Shown piece after piece: positions 25,549 through 34,492 of a stretch of 64,000 nt of DNA. The notes below the pieces were generated by a model. That model saw nothing but the letters and a program-made list of their open reading frames with translations. It had not been told where the DNA came from and did not search any database. Both the position numbers and the translations under genes were made by a program. This stretch comes from Brevundimonas sp. (GTDB lineage: Bacteria > Pseudomonadota > Alphaproteobacteria > Caulobacterales > Caulobacteraceae): positions 1-64,000 of the forward strand of contig NZ_JAHBYB010000007.1 of the NCBI RefSeq assembly GCF_019636155.1. Reading direction: 5' to 3'. How positions within the stretch are numbered: position 1 is the stretch's first letter; each line of letters starts with the position of its first letter.

Positions 25549-25761
25549 ATGACTCGGCAGGGCAAGAACCCCGCGTCACCGCTACAGACCGGACCATCCA
25601 CCCTGCCTCCCACGGAGGCGGAGCAACCGGCCGCGCCCAACCGTCAACCGACGAACGGAGACACCACCAGCCCCGCGCCCCTGTCCGATGAGGACAGGGA
25701 GATCGAGGAACTGGTCGAGAAGATGATCGCCAATCGCCGCCGTCGCATGAAACGCCGCTAG
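25549..25761 (+). CDS. Small charged cargo protein (70 aa)
   Basis: Protein of 70 residues with a long disordered Pro/Thr/Ser-rich N-terminus and a charged helix at the end (DEDREIEELVEKMIANRRRRMKRR). CAGGAGCAACC precedes the ATG, almost the same leader as at 25061 (CAGGAGCAACGTA), which supports real translation of both. The arginine-rich tail could bind nucleic acid or membranes. Function unknown. Confidence 0.55.
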   Translation: MTRQGKNPASPLQTGPSTLPPTEAEQPAAPNRQPTNGDTTSPAPLSDEDREIEELVEKMIANRRRRMKRR

Positions 25762-25901
25762 ACCTTCGGCGAACAAGGCGGGCCGCCGGCTCCGGTTAGG
25801 TCGTCCCGATGCTTTCCATGTCGATCTTGCATCGACGATGTCCGGCCTGAGCGCTGGATCACGTTCTTGTCCGTGGGGGCTCCCTGGACAGGATACGGAA
25901 C

Positions 25902-26921
25902 ATGAAACGAACAGCAGCAGGCATCGGCGCGATCACGATCGCGGTTCTGACGCCGACCATCGTGGCGGCCCAGAACGGACCGGCGCTCCGGCTGTATGCC
26001 GAGACGGGCTTCGCGGGGGATTCTCATCGTGTCGACCGGGGCGTCGAGAACCTGAACACGGTGCGGTTCGGCGACCGGGCGCGCAGCATGATCGCCGAGG
26101 GGCGCTGGGAGGTCTGCCTGGATGCAGGCTATCGGGGCGGCTGCCGGGTGGTTCAGGGCCGGGTCAGCGACATGGGCGACTGGAACGCGAGGGTCTCGTC
26201 GGTCCGATACCTGGGGCCGGCCGACTGGGGCGCTGGTGGGGACGCGGGCGGAATTCAGGCCAATGGCGCGGGCGTAGGAGGCGGGCCTTCGGCGGGCGGT
26301 GTCGGCCAGTCGTACGACGGCCCGACCTACCGCGTGGACTATCGGCCCGACATGATCGGCGGGATCTATGAGACCGACTTCGGGCGGTTGGTCCTGCATC
26401 GTTACGACCGAGCCGGCGCCGCCGGGCACTATGTCGGAAATGATAACGACGGGTCGGGTGCAGGCACGTTTGAAGCGCGTGTCGATCCGGCGGACCACCA
26501 AGCGGACGGCTATGACACCGTCGAGGGCTACTGGTTCCAGCAAACAGCCGCTCAGCGGTGCGATAGCGCGCGTAACGGCACCTACTACTGGGGTCGGCTT
26601 CAGTTTAACTTTCCTCGCGAAAGCAATGATTTCCTGGGTTTTTACGGCCATTGCGAGGGCACGCCACTGGACCGCTGGAACGGAACCTACGTCGGCCGCG
26701 ATACCACTATCGAAGCTGCCGTGAACGCGCAATTGGCCGGTCAACCGGGCGGACAGGCCGCCGTCCGAGGCGGACAGCCCGGCGAGGCGCCTCCCGGTCC
26801 CGTAGGTGCACAAGGCCGACCGTTGCCGGGCGTGGTCGATCGGGCGGCGCAGACTGCGGCTGATGAGGCGGAGCGGCGTGTCCATGACCGCATCCGCGAA
26901 GGCGTCGGCCGGTTGTTTTGA
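25902..26921 (+). CDS. Exported beta/gamma-crystallin protein with a novel C-terminal domain
   Basis: Secreted protein of 339 residues. A signal peptide (1-23, ending TIVAAQ) is followed by a beta/gamma-crystallin-like module (about 27-105: LRLYAETGFAGDSHRV..., WEVCLDAGYRGGCRVV..., then SSVRYLGP), a Gly-rich linker, and a domain of about 125 residues (about 143-268) opening YRVDYRPDMIGGIYETDFGR and ending GHCEGTPLDRWNGTYVGRD. That domain is about two-thirds identical by eye to the next gene's. A Gln/Gly/Pro-rich linker and an amphipathic basic C-terminus follow. The crystallin module may bind Ca2+ or a protease. The combined function is unknown. Confidence 0.8.
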   Translation: MKRTAAGIGAITIAVLTPTIVAAQNGPALRLYAETGFAGDSHRVDRGVENLNTVRFGDRARSMIAEGRWEVCLDAGYRGGCRVVQGRVSDMGDWNARVSSVRYLGPADWGAGGDAGGIQANGAGVGGGPSAGGVGQSYDGPTYRVDYRPDMIGGIYETDFGRLVLHRYDRAGAAGHYVGNDNDGSGAGTFEARVDPADHQADGYDTVEGYWFQQTAAQRCDSARNGTYYWGRLQFNFPRESNDFLGFYGHCEGTPLDRWNGTYVGRDTTIEAAVNAQLAGQPGGQAAVRGGQPGEAPPGPVGAQGRPLPGVVDRAAQTAADEAERRVHDRIREGVGRLF

Positions 26922-26985
26922 TGGGATCGCCTAATGCTGCGGCTTCGCGCCGCCCTGGTTCAAGTTCGGAAGAAAGGATTGAACC

Positions 26986-27555
26986 ATGAGATACAAATTC
27001 GTCGTGCTGGTTGCCGTGGCCCCTTTGCTTCTCGTTGGCGCCTGTAGCCGAGAGGGCGCCGCCGGACAGCAAGAGGGGGCGCCTGAAGCTGCTTCATCCT
27101 CGCCGACAGTCGAGGGTGAGGCGCCGCCGCCGGGACACCGCTACCGCCTCGACTACCGCCCCGAGATGATCGGCCGGGTCTACGACACCGACTTCGGTCA
27201 AATGATCATCGACCGCTACGACACCGAAGGCGCCGCGGGTCGTTATTCAGGGCAGGAGACCGATGGGGCCGGTGCCGGAACCTTCGACGGCGTGGTCCAG
27301 CCTGCCGACGACCCCGTGGCCGGACACGATCGGCTTGAGGGTTTCTGGTACGCTCCAACAGGCGCGCAGCCGTGCGACGAGCCCCGGAACGGAACCCGCT
27401 TCTGGGGACGGATCCAGTTCAATTTCGCACGCGACAGCAACGACTTCATCGGCTTCTACGGCCATTGCGAAGGCGCGCCCCTCGACCGCTGGAACGGCGC
27501 CTTCGTACGCCGTGACCCGGTCATCGCGGCCGCCGTCGTCGCCCAGATGCCCTAA
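26986..27555 (+). CDS. Lipoprotein with the same novel domain
   Basis: Predicted lipoprotein of 189 residues: signal LLLVGAC with lipobox Cys near residue 20, a short low-complexity linker, then the domain YRLDYRPEMIGRVYDTDFGQ through FYGHCEGAPLDRWNGAFVRRD. Invariant positions shared with the 25902 protein include DYRP-MIG, TDFG, GAAG-Y-G, DG-GAGTF, RNGT--WGR-QFNF and SNDF-GFYGHCEG-PLDRWNG. An inverted repeat GTTCAA...TTGAAC (26959-26985) encloses its ribosome-binding site AAGGA. It ends 14 bases before the metalloprotease gene, so the two are likely one operon. Confidence 0.8.
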   Translation: MRYKFVVLVAVAPLLLVGACSREGAAGQQEGAPEAASSSPTVEGEAPPPGHRYRLDYRPEMIGRVYDTDFGQMIIDRYDTEGAAGRYSGQETDGAGAGTFDGVVQPADDPVAGHDRLEGFWYAPTGAQPCDEPRNGTRFWGRIQFNFARDSNDFIGFYGHCEGAPLDRWNGAFVRRDPVIAAAVVAQMP

Positions 27556-27569
27556 AGAGAGACAGCCTC

Positions 27570-30239
27570 GTGACTCAACTATCACGCCGGGCGCTTCTGG
27601 CTACTGCCGCAGCCTACGTCGCCAGTCGGCCCGAACAGGCAAGCGCGGCTCAGGATCCGGAAACGGCCCTCGCTGGGCTGATGGCGACCTTGGCTGGACT
27701 GACCTGGAATCGCAGAACAGCCGATGAGATATGGAATCGTCGCGGCGGGGCCTGGTTCGAGGTTATCGACTTTGTCGACATGCAGTACGAAGGCAAGGTC
27801 AGGCCCCATCCTGTCCCCGCGAGCGCTACTGCGGCCGAAAGGAACTCTCGCGGCGTCCAACTGACCTACGAGCAACTGGCTGACGCCAAACAGGCGCTGA
27901 ACACGGCGGCTGTCTACTTCCAGAAGCTGGGAATGGCGGCGCCCAAACTGCCGATCGCCGACGGAAAGTTCTACGTCTTCGTGCTCAGCAACATGGAGCA
28001 TGCGGCCGGGGCCACCGGCCTGGCCCTTGCCGCCGATCCCGTCGAAGGCGCAACACCCGCCGGCGCCGCGATCGTCCCCGAAGGGACGCACCTGATGCTG
28101 AACTCGCTGGAGTATTTCGCGCCGTATGCGGATCATCCATTTTCCAGCAAGATCACGATCGCCCATGAGATGGTCCACGCGATCGACCAATATATGGTGA
28201 TCACAGACGGGCCGAAGGATGGCATCCTCGAGGGTGTCAACAAATGGTGGTCGGAAGGCAGCACAGATTCAGCGCCGCAGTACGCCTTTCAAACGCTGGG
28301 CTATGTTCCGGAGAACACGCTCAAACACGGCGCGCGGAGCCACACCAAGAACATCGGCGCACGGCCCTATGACTACCCGCTGACGCTGAAAGGTGTTCCA
28401 CGGCGGATGCCGGTTTGGGTCAGTGCAGGGCTGCCGACTCCCGCAGATGCGGCGGACGCGGCCGAGGCCGCTGACGACTTTTGGAACTACAACGCTACCT
28501 ATTTCACGTCCAGTTTCTGGCGCTTCCTCTACAAGGAAGAAGCGCCGGTCAAACTTGACGGAGGCGGCACACGACCCGGTGCATTCGAGCTGTTTCCCGT
28601 CCTGCGAACGATTCAGATCGTGGGGACGCACATCAACAAGGCCCGAGCCAACTCCGAGTGGGTCGATACGGGCATCCCCGCCCTGGACGACTTTCTGCGG
28701 GACCACCACCCCACATGGGGCGCGACGGGGCTGCATCGCGCCTTCCCGGCCTTCATCGCCCACTTCGTCGAGTGGCCCGATCAGGTGGTCAAGAGCCGGT
28801 CTGGCTATCTGGCCCATCAGAAGTGGCTCGACTGTTTGTTCATGGACGGCGTCGACAAACATGAGCTGACACCCAACAAGGACATTACCGTCGATCTGAC
28901 AATCCTGCCGCTGGCGGCCAAGGCGATCCGGTTCGAGACGCCGCCAGTGTTCAGCGTCGCGGGCGATGAATATGCGCCGGTCACCATCAGCGTTTCGGTT
29001 CTGGACGGCAGCGGTCAATCCAACCCCATCGACAACATCCATGTCGGCTTGCGCGGCCAATGCCTGGCCAACGGACACTCCCAGCCCGGGCGCCACGGCA
29101 GGGTTCGTCGTTGGAGCAGCGTAAAGGCCACGCCGTTGAACCGAAGCAAGGTCAATAACGAGACCGTGTTGTCCTTTATCAATGTTGCGCCCGACCCATC
29201 GACCACCAGACCGGTGCGAATCCGCGTCACGGTCAGCCTTCAAGTCGCCAGTTCGACGGGCCAGCCCAGCTATCATCCGCCGCCGGTGGAAAGGGCGGAG
29301 GGGCCCCCGGTCCATGTCCCGCCGTCGGTCGCGCCGAGAGGACCGGAGCAACTGCCCATTGTGCCGGTGGAGATTGGTTCGGAAAAGACAACTCTGGTCC
29401 TGATCAAGAACGCCGATGTCGTCCGCATGGTGAACGACTCGCTCGACACGGCGAGCTTGATGGCGGTCTCGCGGGAGAATGAGGATGGTGAGCAGGCCGC
29501 GATCGGAGCCGCAGGCAGACCGGTTCTCGGTGGTCCCCGCACCGCAGAGATGGGTCAGGCGATGATGCGGTCATTGCGCGTTGAACTGGCTATGCCGACC
29601 TTGGCGCTGGATCATATAGGCCCGGTCGCAGGCGCCGAGGTCGCGGCCGAATGGTACGAGCCCGCCTATGTCGCTCTGGCGCAATACGGGGTCTCGCCCG
29701 GCGTCCGAGTCGAAACCGACGCGGTCCAGGTCACCATCACGTCCAGGAACGAAGGCGCTGTGATGGGCAGTTTCTCGGCCGACTTCAGCCGAGGCAGCCA
29801 GAATGTCGATGCGATCTTCCGGGGGCGGATCGAAGGCCAGTTCTGCATGGGGATCGTCCACGACGAACCGGCGGGCGACAAGCAGGCGCCGGAGGATCCG
29901 TCGGCCATGCTGCCCACCGACTTTTTCATCGGTCTGGCGCGCGCCGGTATGAGCACCGGGGACATTGCCGACGCCCTGCGCGATGCCGTGGCCGATATGC
30001 GGCGTGATGAAGGGCAGGACGAGCCGCCTTCCCGTAGCGAGGGCGGCAGTCCCGGCGTGTCGACAGGGGCGACCGGAACCTGCACCATCACGCGTGGCGA
30101 GTTTGACGCCTGGTTCCAGGAAACCTACGGACAGGTCTCCGGGCTCTCTTCGGCGCAACGGTCCGAGATTCGGGGCCAACTGCTGGAGAACTGGACCTTC
30201 ACCGAACAGATGATCTGCAACATCATGGGGCGATCCTGA
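27570..30239 (+). CDS. Large Tat-exported putative zinc metalloprotease
   Basis: Protein of 889 residues starting at GTG. The N-terminus MTQLSRRALLATAAAYVASR is a twin-arginine signal with likely cleavage after EQASA. A zinc-binding HExxH lies at 199-203 (TIAHEMVHAID), and Glu229/Asp233 in WWSEGSTDS fits the gluzincin third-ligand ExxxD, so a peptidase is likely. The middle (about 430-560) is beta-rich and adhesin-like. A Pro-rich linker near 570 and a C-terminal region with a few cysteines (GTCTIT, QMICNIM) follow. I do not recognise the whole architecture. It is downstream of the two novel-domain genes and just ahead of a lipoprotein gene. Confidence 0.7.
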   Translation: MTQLSRRALLATAAAYVASRPEQASAAQDPETALAGLMATLAGLTWNRRTADEIWNRRGGAWFEVIDFVDMQYEGKVRPHPVPASATAAERNSRGVQLTYEQLADAKQALNTAAVYFQKLGMAAPKLPIADGKFYVFVLSNMEHAAGATGLALAADPVEGATPAGAAIVPEGTHLMLNSLEYFAPYADHPFSSKITIAHEMVHAIDQYMVITDGPKDGILEGVNKWWSEGSTDSAPQYAFQTLGYVPENTLKHGARSHTKNIGARPYDYPLTLKGVPRRMPVWVSAGLPTPADAADAAEAADDFWNYNATYFTSSFWRFLYKEEAPVKLDGGGTRPGAFELFPVLRTIQIVGTHINKARANSEWVDTGIPALDDFLRDHHPTWGATGLHRAFPAFIAHFVEWPDQVVKSRSGYLAHQKWLDCLFMDGVDKHELTPNKDITVDLTILPLAAKAIRFETPPVFSVAGDEYAPVTISVSVLDGSGQSNPIDNIHVGLRGQCLANGHSQPGRHGRVRRWSSVKATPLNRSKVNNETVLSFINVAPDPSTTRPVRIRVTVSLQVASSTGQPSYHPPPVERAEGPPVHVPPSVAPRGPEQLPIVPVEIGSEKTTLVLIKNADVVRMVNDSLDTASLMAVSRENEDGEQAAIGAAGRPVLGGPRTAEMGQAMMRSLRVELAMPTLALDHIGPVAGAEVAAEWYEPAYVALAQYGVSPGVRVETDAVQVTITSRNEGAVMGSFSADFSRGSQNVDAIFRGRIEGQFCMGIVHDEPAGDKQAPEDPSAMLPTDFFIGLARAGMSTGDIADALRDAVADMRRDEGQDEPPSRSEGGSPGVSTGATGTCTITRGEFDAWFQETYGQVSGLSSAQRSEIRGQLLENWTFTEQMICNIMGRS

Positions 30240-30304
30240 TGTTGGAGAGATCAAGGAAGGCTGAGACGACGCCCGTCTCAGCGCACTCTGGACGTACCGG
30301 GAAG

Positions 30305-30841
30305 ATGAGCCGGGCCCTCGTGGCCGTTGCGTTCCTGTTGATGGCGGCGGGCGGCTGTTCGGCCCAGGACTCCAGCGTGTCCGGGCAGGACACCGCCCCA
30401 TTCCAGGTTGCCGTCGATCCCGACCCCGATCCAGGCATGGGCGAGGACGCTGCGGCCCTGACCCCGGCAGGGCCGCTACAGGGCAACTGGCGCGTGACCC
30501 GCCCGAACGATCCGTCGGACGCAGCCATCATGCTGGTCCATGCGATCCACGATAGGCCGCTGATCGAGGGCAGCTATGTCCTCTATCAGCCGTTCTGCGG
30601 CATCGACCTGCCGCCGGTGCAAGCGGGGGCCGAGACGTGCGAGTTCGACGGCGTGTCGGCGGACATCAGGGGCGAGGTGATCGACACCCTGGCGACACTT
30701 ATCTTCGCTCCCGGCGCCGACGGGCAGGATCACCGACTGGTGTTCAAAATCGAGCCTGCCGCCGGCCCGCTGAACGGGACCTACTTCGCGCCCGGCGAGA
30801 CCGAAGGGGTGCCTGTAATTCTGACCCGGGCGCCTGACTAA
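30305..30841 (+). CDS. Cargo lipoprotein of unknown function
   Basis: Predicted lipoprotein of 178 residues with signal RALVAVAFLLMAAGGC and lipobox Cys near 18. The mature part opens with an acidic linker, then GPLQGNWRVTRPNDPSD, a lipocalin-like G-x-W strand start, with two cysteines (PFCGID and ETCEFDG) that may pair. The ATG at 30239 overlaps the metalloprotease stop and would add 22 residues before the signal peptide; ATG 30305 is preferred because it begins the signal directly. It is collinear with the protease gene. Confidence 0.65.
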   Translation: MSRALVAVAFLLMAAGGCSAQDSSVSGQDTAPFQVAVDPDPDPGMGEDAAALTPAGPLQGNWRVTRPNDPSDAAIMLVHAIHDRPLIEGSYVLYQPFCGIDLPPVQAGAETCEFDGVSADIRGEVIDTLATLIFAPGADGQDHRLVFKIEPAAGPLNGTYFAPGETEGVPVILTRAPD

Positions 30842-30896
30842 CCTCCGGCCAGAAACCCTTTTCCGAGTTCAACCAGTTCCGCGTCGAGAGAAAGAC

Positions 30897-31409
30897 ATGA
30901 CCCTGAAACCTTTTGGACCCGCCTTGGTCACACTTGCCTCCCTGGTCCTGCTTGCAGGCTGTGGCCAACCGTCCGGGACTATGGATGGCGATGCCGCGCC
31001 GTCGTCGCCGAGCGCGGCCGAGGCTGCTGCATCGGGCATTGCCGAAACCCTCGGGTCCGCAGCCGCTGGTCGTCCTATCCCCCGTGACGGCCTGCCCGAC
31101 TATGTCGAAACGCGAGAGGGTGGGCGATACCTGACCGGCATGAGGTTCAGCAACGACCAGCGCGCGGGCGGCATGGTGATGTATAGCGCGCCGGGGCCGC
31201 TCGCCGATGTGGTGGCCTTTCACCGCGCTTCGCTCGAACGGCACGGCATGACGGTCACGGAGGCCACGGTTCACCCCGTGCGTGACTATATCGAAACCCG
31301 GTTCGAGGGCAGGACCGCGGACGGAAGGTCCAGCCTGTCGATCAACATCATCGACAAGTCTGAACCCGATATGATCGTGCAGCTCAACTATGCGGACGAG
31401 AAGGGCTGA
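30897..31409 (+). CDS. Cargo lipoprotein, YPGA-like family member 1
   Basis: Predicted lipoprotein of 170 residues: signal LASLVLLAGC, then an Ala/Ser-rich linker and a domain of about 110 residues with LPDYVETREGGRYLTGMRF, GGMVMYSAPGPLADVVAFHRASLERHGMT and a strand-rich end. The order and key residues match the lipoprotein at 34493 (MPDFAPLYPGARIESV, GGMVAFRTADSTGRVAAFYRDRLDASGLS). The two related lipoproteins flank the sigma factor and kinase. GAGAGAAAG precedes the ATG. Function unknown. Confidence 0.68.
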   Translation: MTLKPFGPALVTLASLVLLAGCGQPSGTMDGDAAPSSPSAAEAAASGIAETLGSAAAGRPIPRDGLPDYVETREGGRYLTGMRFSNDQRAGGMVMYSAPGPLADVVAFHRASLERHGMTVTEATVHPVRDYIETRFEGRTADGRSSLSINIIDKSEPDMIVQLNYADEKG

Positions 31410-31483
31410 TCGAAAGCCCTGCTGGCGCGACAGCCCATTCCCCGTAATATGCTTCAGGCTGCTGCGAGGCTTGGGGTGACGAC

Positions 31484-32080
31484 ATGAGTGCGGTTCCGAT
31501 CGAGACGTCTTATGCCATCGCACCGGAACCCGTGCGGGGCGCCGCCGATCGTCTCGCCTCTGAACTGTGGGGCGAACTGCGCAAGATCGCCAAGCGCGAG
31601 CGATTTCGGGTCAAGGCCGGCGAGACGCTGCGGACCACCGCTCTGATCAGCGAGGCCTGGCTCAGGCTGCGCCGTAGCGAGGACTGGCTGGACGACGGCC
31701 ATTTCCTCCATGCCGCCGCCCTGGCCATGCGTCATGTGCTGGTCGATCACGCCCGCGCCCGCCTGGCCGCCAAACGGGGAAACGGCAAGGTCGATGCGCT
31801 GACCGACGACATCGAACCCTTCTGGGAAAGCGATGCGCGGCTGGTCGAGCTGGACGAGGCCCTGGGGCGGCTTTCGCGGCTGAATCCCCGCCTGGCGCAG
31901 GTGATCGAGTTCCGTTTCTTCGCGGGCTACAGCGACGAGCAGACCGCCAGGGTCATGGGAGTCACGGACCGCACGGTCCGACGCGACTGGGTCAAGGCGC
32001 GAGCCTGGCTGTTTCGCGAACTGAACGGCGACGACAGCGCGTTGAACGCAAGGTTCAGCGAAGCCGGTATTCCGTCCTGA
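31484..32080 (+). CDS. ECF sigma factor of the TIGR02999 type, probably kinase-controlled
   Basis: Sigma-70 family factor of 198 residues. Region 2 runs ELWGELRKIAKRERFRVKAG, TLRTTALISEAWLRLR, HFLHAAALAMRHVLVDHARAR; region 4 is LDEALGRLSRLNPRLAQVIE with the HTH YSDEQTARVMGVTDRTVRRDW. In region 2.2, where most ECFs have an acidic DAED segment contacting RNA polymerase, this protein has Thr51-Thr52-Ala. In the EcfP/PknT system of Vibrio a threonine here is phosphorylated by a Ser/Thr kinase to activate the factor. The kinase gene at 32055 converges and overlaps by 26 bases. No anti-sigma factor is visible. Confidence 0.85.
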   Translation: MSAVPIETSYAIAPEPVRGAADRLASELWGELRKIAKRERFRVKAGETLRTTALISEAWLRLRRSEDWLDDGHFLHAAALAMRHVLVDHARARLAAKRGNGKVDALTDDIEPFWESDARLVELDEALGRLSRLNPRLAQVIEFRFFAGYSDEQTARVMGVTDRTVRRDWVKARAWLFRELNGDDSALNARFSEAGIPS

Positions 32081-34439
32081 TCTGATTGATCGCCCTGATC
32101 TGCGACGCGCCGGCCGGTCCCAGCGCGGTCAGAACGGCTTCCGCTTCATCCAGCAACCTCCCGGCTTCGACACGGCGCCCCTGGGCGGCGCGCACCCGGC
32201 CCAGAGAGATCGCCACGATGGCCGATGCGGGATGTGCGGCGCCCAGTTCGGCCCGGACCTCGGCCAGGCCCTGCTCGCTGAGCCGCGCCGCCTGGTCGAG
32301 AGCGCCCGACTTCAGTTGCGCCTCGCTGAGTCCCGCCAGGGCCGATGCATAATGCAGGCTGCCCACGCCCGCATGTTCCCGCGCCATGGCGACGGCCTCT
32401 TGCAGCAGGGGGACCGCCTCCCTGGGCCGGTCGAGCAGCAGCAGCGTCTTGCCATAGTTGCTGATCAGGGCCGCCGTCGCCGCAGAGGCTCCATACATCC
32501 GCCGCCGAACCTCCACCGCCTGGGCGAACAGCGGCTCCGCCCGATCCGGGCGACCCGACAGCACCTCAAGCGCCGCCAGATTGTTCAGGGTGTTCAGGGC
32601 GTCCGGCCCCTGCGAGAGACCGGTGGCCTCCCACACGCCCAACGCCGAGCGGAACATCGGAATCGCCTCGTCGTTCCGCCCCGCCGCCGCCAGCATGACG
32701 CCCAGGTCGTTATAGTGGGCGCCGGTGTCCCGATGGTTGACCCCGCTGATGGCGAGGCGGGCGGGCAGGTTGGCCTGCAACAGGGCGACGGCCTCCTCGA
32801 CCTTGCCCTGGTCGCGTAGCAATCGGGCCTCTCCCAGGCGGCTGTCGACCAACTGGGACCGCCAGCGTTCGGGATCGGCTGCCCAGAACCTCTGGGCCTG
32901 GGCCAGGAAGCGGGCGGCGGCGTCCGGATCAGACTGCCTCAGCTTCACCTGGGCCAGGTCATACGCGGCCGAGGCCACGATGGCGGGATCGACGCCCCGC
33001 GCCGTCATCAGACGGGTCAAAAGCGGCTCGGCGGCCTCGTAGTCGTTCAGATAGAAGTAGAGTTCGCCGAGCGACCGGACGACTGGTCCGCCCCTGGCCG
33101 GGTCCGCCTCGAACTGCGCCAGGACCTGGGCGGCGGCGTTGTCGAGAATCTGCTCGGCGTTCGGATCGGCGCCGCCGGTTTCGGCGGCGTTGCGCAGCAT
33201 GAAATAGAGATACTGCTGAACCGCTTCCATCCGCGCCTGTTCGCGCAGGGCGGCGTCGCGCTCGCGCTCGGCCCGCTGGGCCTGATCGAGCGCCAGCCCC
33301 AGGCCACCGGTCAGACTGAGCATGACCGCCGCCGCCGCCGCGATGGGCCAGCGACGGCGGCGCACGAAACGTCTCATCGCATAGCCCCGCTCGCCCGCCC
33401 GCGCCGCCACAGGCCTGCCTTCGAGCGCGTCCCGCAGATCGGCGGCGAAAGCGTCGACGGTCGCGTATCGGGCGGCCGGTTCCTTGCGAAGGGCCTTGGC
33501 GAGGATGGCGTCGAGGTCGTGGATCAGGGCCTTCTGTCCGAACCCCGCTGTAACCTGAGAGGCCAACCGGGGCGGAACCTCATCGGCGACCTTTCGCACC
33601 GCCAGAGCGATCGGCTCCCCATCCACCCTGATCGGGGCGCGGCCGCTCAGCAGTTCATACAGGGTCGCGGCCAGGCCATAGACGTCGGTCATCACCGTCG
33701 CGGCGGCGCCTTCCAGCAGTTCCGGCGCCGCATACTCGATCGAGACGGGCGTTTCGGTCCATGCGCCGACAGCAGGCGCCAGAAGGCGCGCGACGCCGAA
33801 ATCAATCAGCCGCGCGCGTCCATCCTCAGTCACCAGGATGTTGGACGGCTTGATGTCCCGGTGGACGATCAGCTTTGCGTTCGCATGGGCCGTGGCCTCA
33901 CAGGTCTCCAGGATCAGCGCGACCTTGCGCCGGATGTCTGCTCCGTTTCGAGCCGCCCAGATGTCGATGGGCGCCCCATCGACATACTCCAGCACCATGA
34001 AGGGGCGTCCGTCGGCGCTGAGTCCCCCATCGAGAAGGCGCGCGACGCCCGGGTGCTCCAACTCCGCCAGAATCTGTCGCTCGGCCTGAAACCGGCTCCA
34101 ATAGGCGGTCGGAAGGGGACGCATCAGCTTCAGCGCCGCCTGCTGGCGGTATTCGCCGTCGGCCCGTTCGACCAGATAGACCTCGCCCATGCCGCCGACG
34201 CCAAGGGGAGCGGTGATGCGCCAGGCGCCGAAGCGCGCGCCGGATTCGAACTCCGTCACAGGCGACGCCGGGGGAATGGTCAAAAAGTCTGAGGACGTCT
34301 CGGCGGCCGCCAGCAGGGACAGGGCTTCTCGTTCCAGCGCGGGATCATCGCCCAGCCGGTTCCGCACGAGGGCGTCGCGTTCGACCGGTTCGACGTCCAG
34401 CGCTTCATCCAGAACGGCTTCGATCCTGGCCCAATCCAT
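32055..34439 (-). CDS. Transmembrane Ser/Thr protein kinase with TPR domain
   Basis: Hanks-type kinase of 794 residues. An N-terminal region (1-68) precedes the kinase domain: P-loop PLGVGGMGEVYLVER (79-92), Lys104 in AALKLM, HRDIKPSN (193-200), DFG (213-215) and APE (238-240), so it should be active. A membrane helix follows near 364-384 (WPIAAAAAVMLSLTGGLGLAL), then about 400 residues of tetratricopeptide-like repeats outside the membrane (AHYNDLGVMLAAAGRNDEAI and others), a likely sensor. The ATG at 34439 gives MDWARIEAVL, typical of this family. It is transcribed after the lipoprotein at 34493. It is the obvious candidate to phosphorylate the convergent sigma factor. Confidence 0.88.
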   Translation of the reverse strand: MDWARIEAVLDEALDVEPVERDALVRNRLGDDPALEREALSLLAAAETSSDFLTIPPASPVTEFESGARFGAWRITAPLGVGGMGEVYLVERADGEYRQQAALKLMRPLPTAYWSRFQAERQILAELEHPGVARLLDGGLSADGRPFMVLEYVDGAPIDIWAARNGADIRRKVALILETCEATAHANAKLIVHRDIKPSNILVTEDGRARLIDFGVARLLAPAVGAWTETPVSIEYAAPELLEGAAATVMTDVYGLAATLYELLSGRAPIRVDGEPIALAVRKVADEVPPRLASQVTAGFGQKALIHDLDAILAKALRKEPAARYATVDAFAADLRDALEGRPVAARAGERGYAMRRFVRRRRWPIAAAAAVMLSLTGGLGLALDQAQRAERERDAALREQARMEAVQQYLYFMLRNAAETGGADPNAEQILDNAAAQVLAQFEADPARGGPVVRSLGELYFYLNDYEAAEPLLTRLMTARGVDPAIVASAAYDLAQVKLRQSDPDAAARFLAQAQRFWAADPERWRSQLVDSRLGEARLLRDQGKVEEAVALLQANLPARLAISGVNHRDTGAHYNDLGVMLAAAGRNDEAIPMFRSALGVWEATGLSQGPDALNTLNNLAALEVLSGRPDRAEPLFAQAVEVRRRMYGASAATAALISNYGKTLLLLDRPREAVPLLQEAVAMAREHAGVGSLHYASALAGLSEAQLKSGALDQAARLSEQGLAEVRAELGAAHPASAIVAISLGRVRAAQGRRVEAGRLLDEAEAVLTALGPAGASQIRAINQIRTEYRLR

Positions 34440-34492
34440 CCTGGCCCCCAAGCCTGTCTGTGGAACGACGGTGTCCTTCGGCCGCCTGGCCG

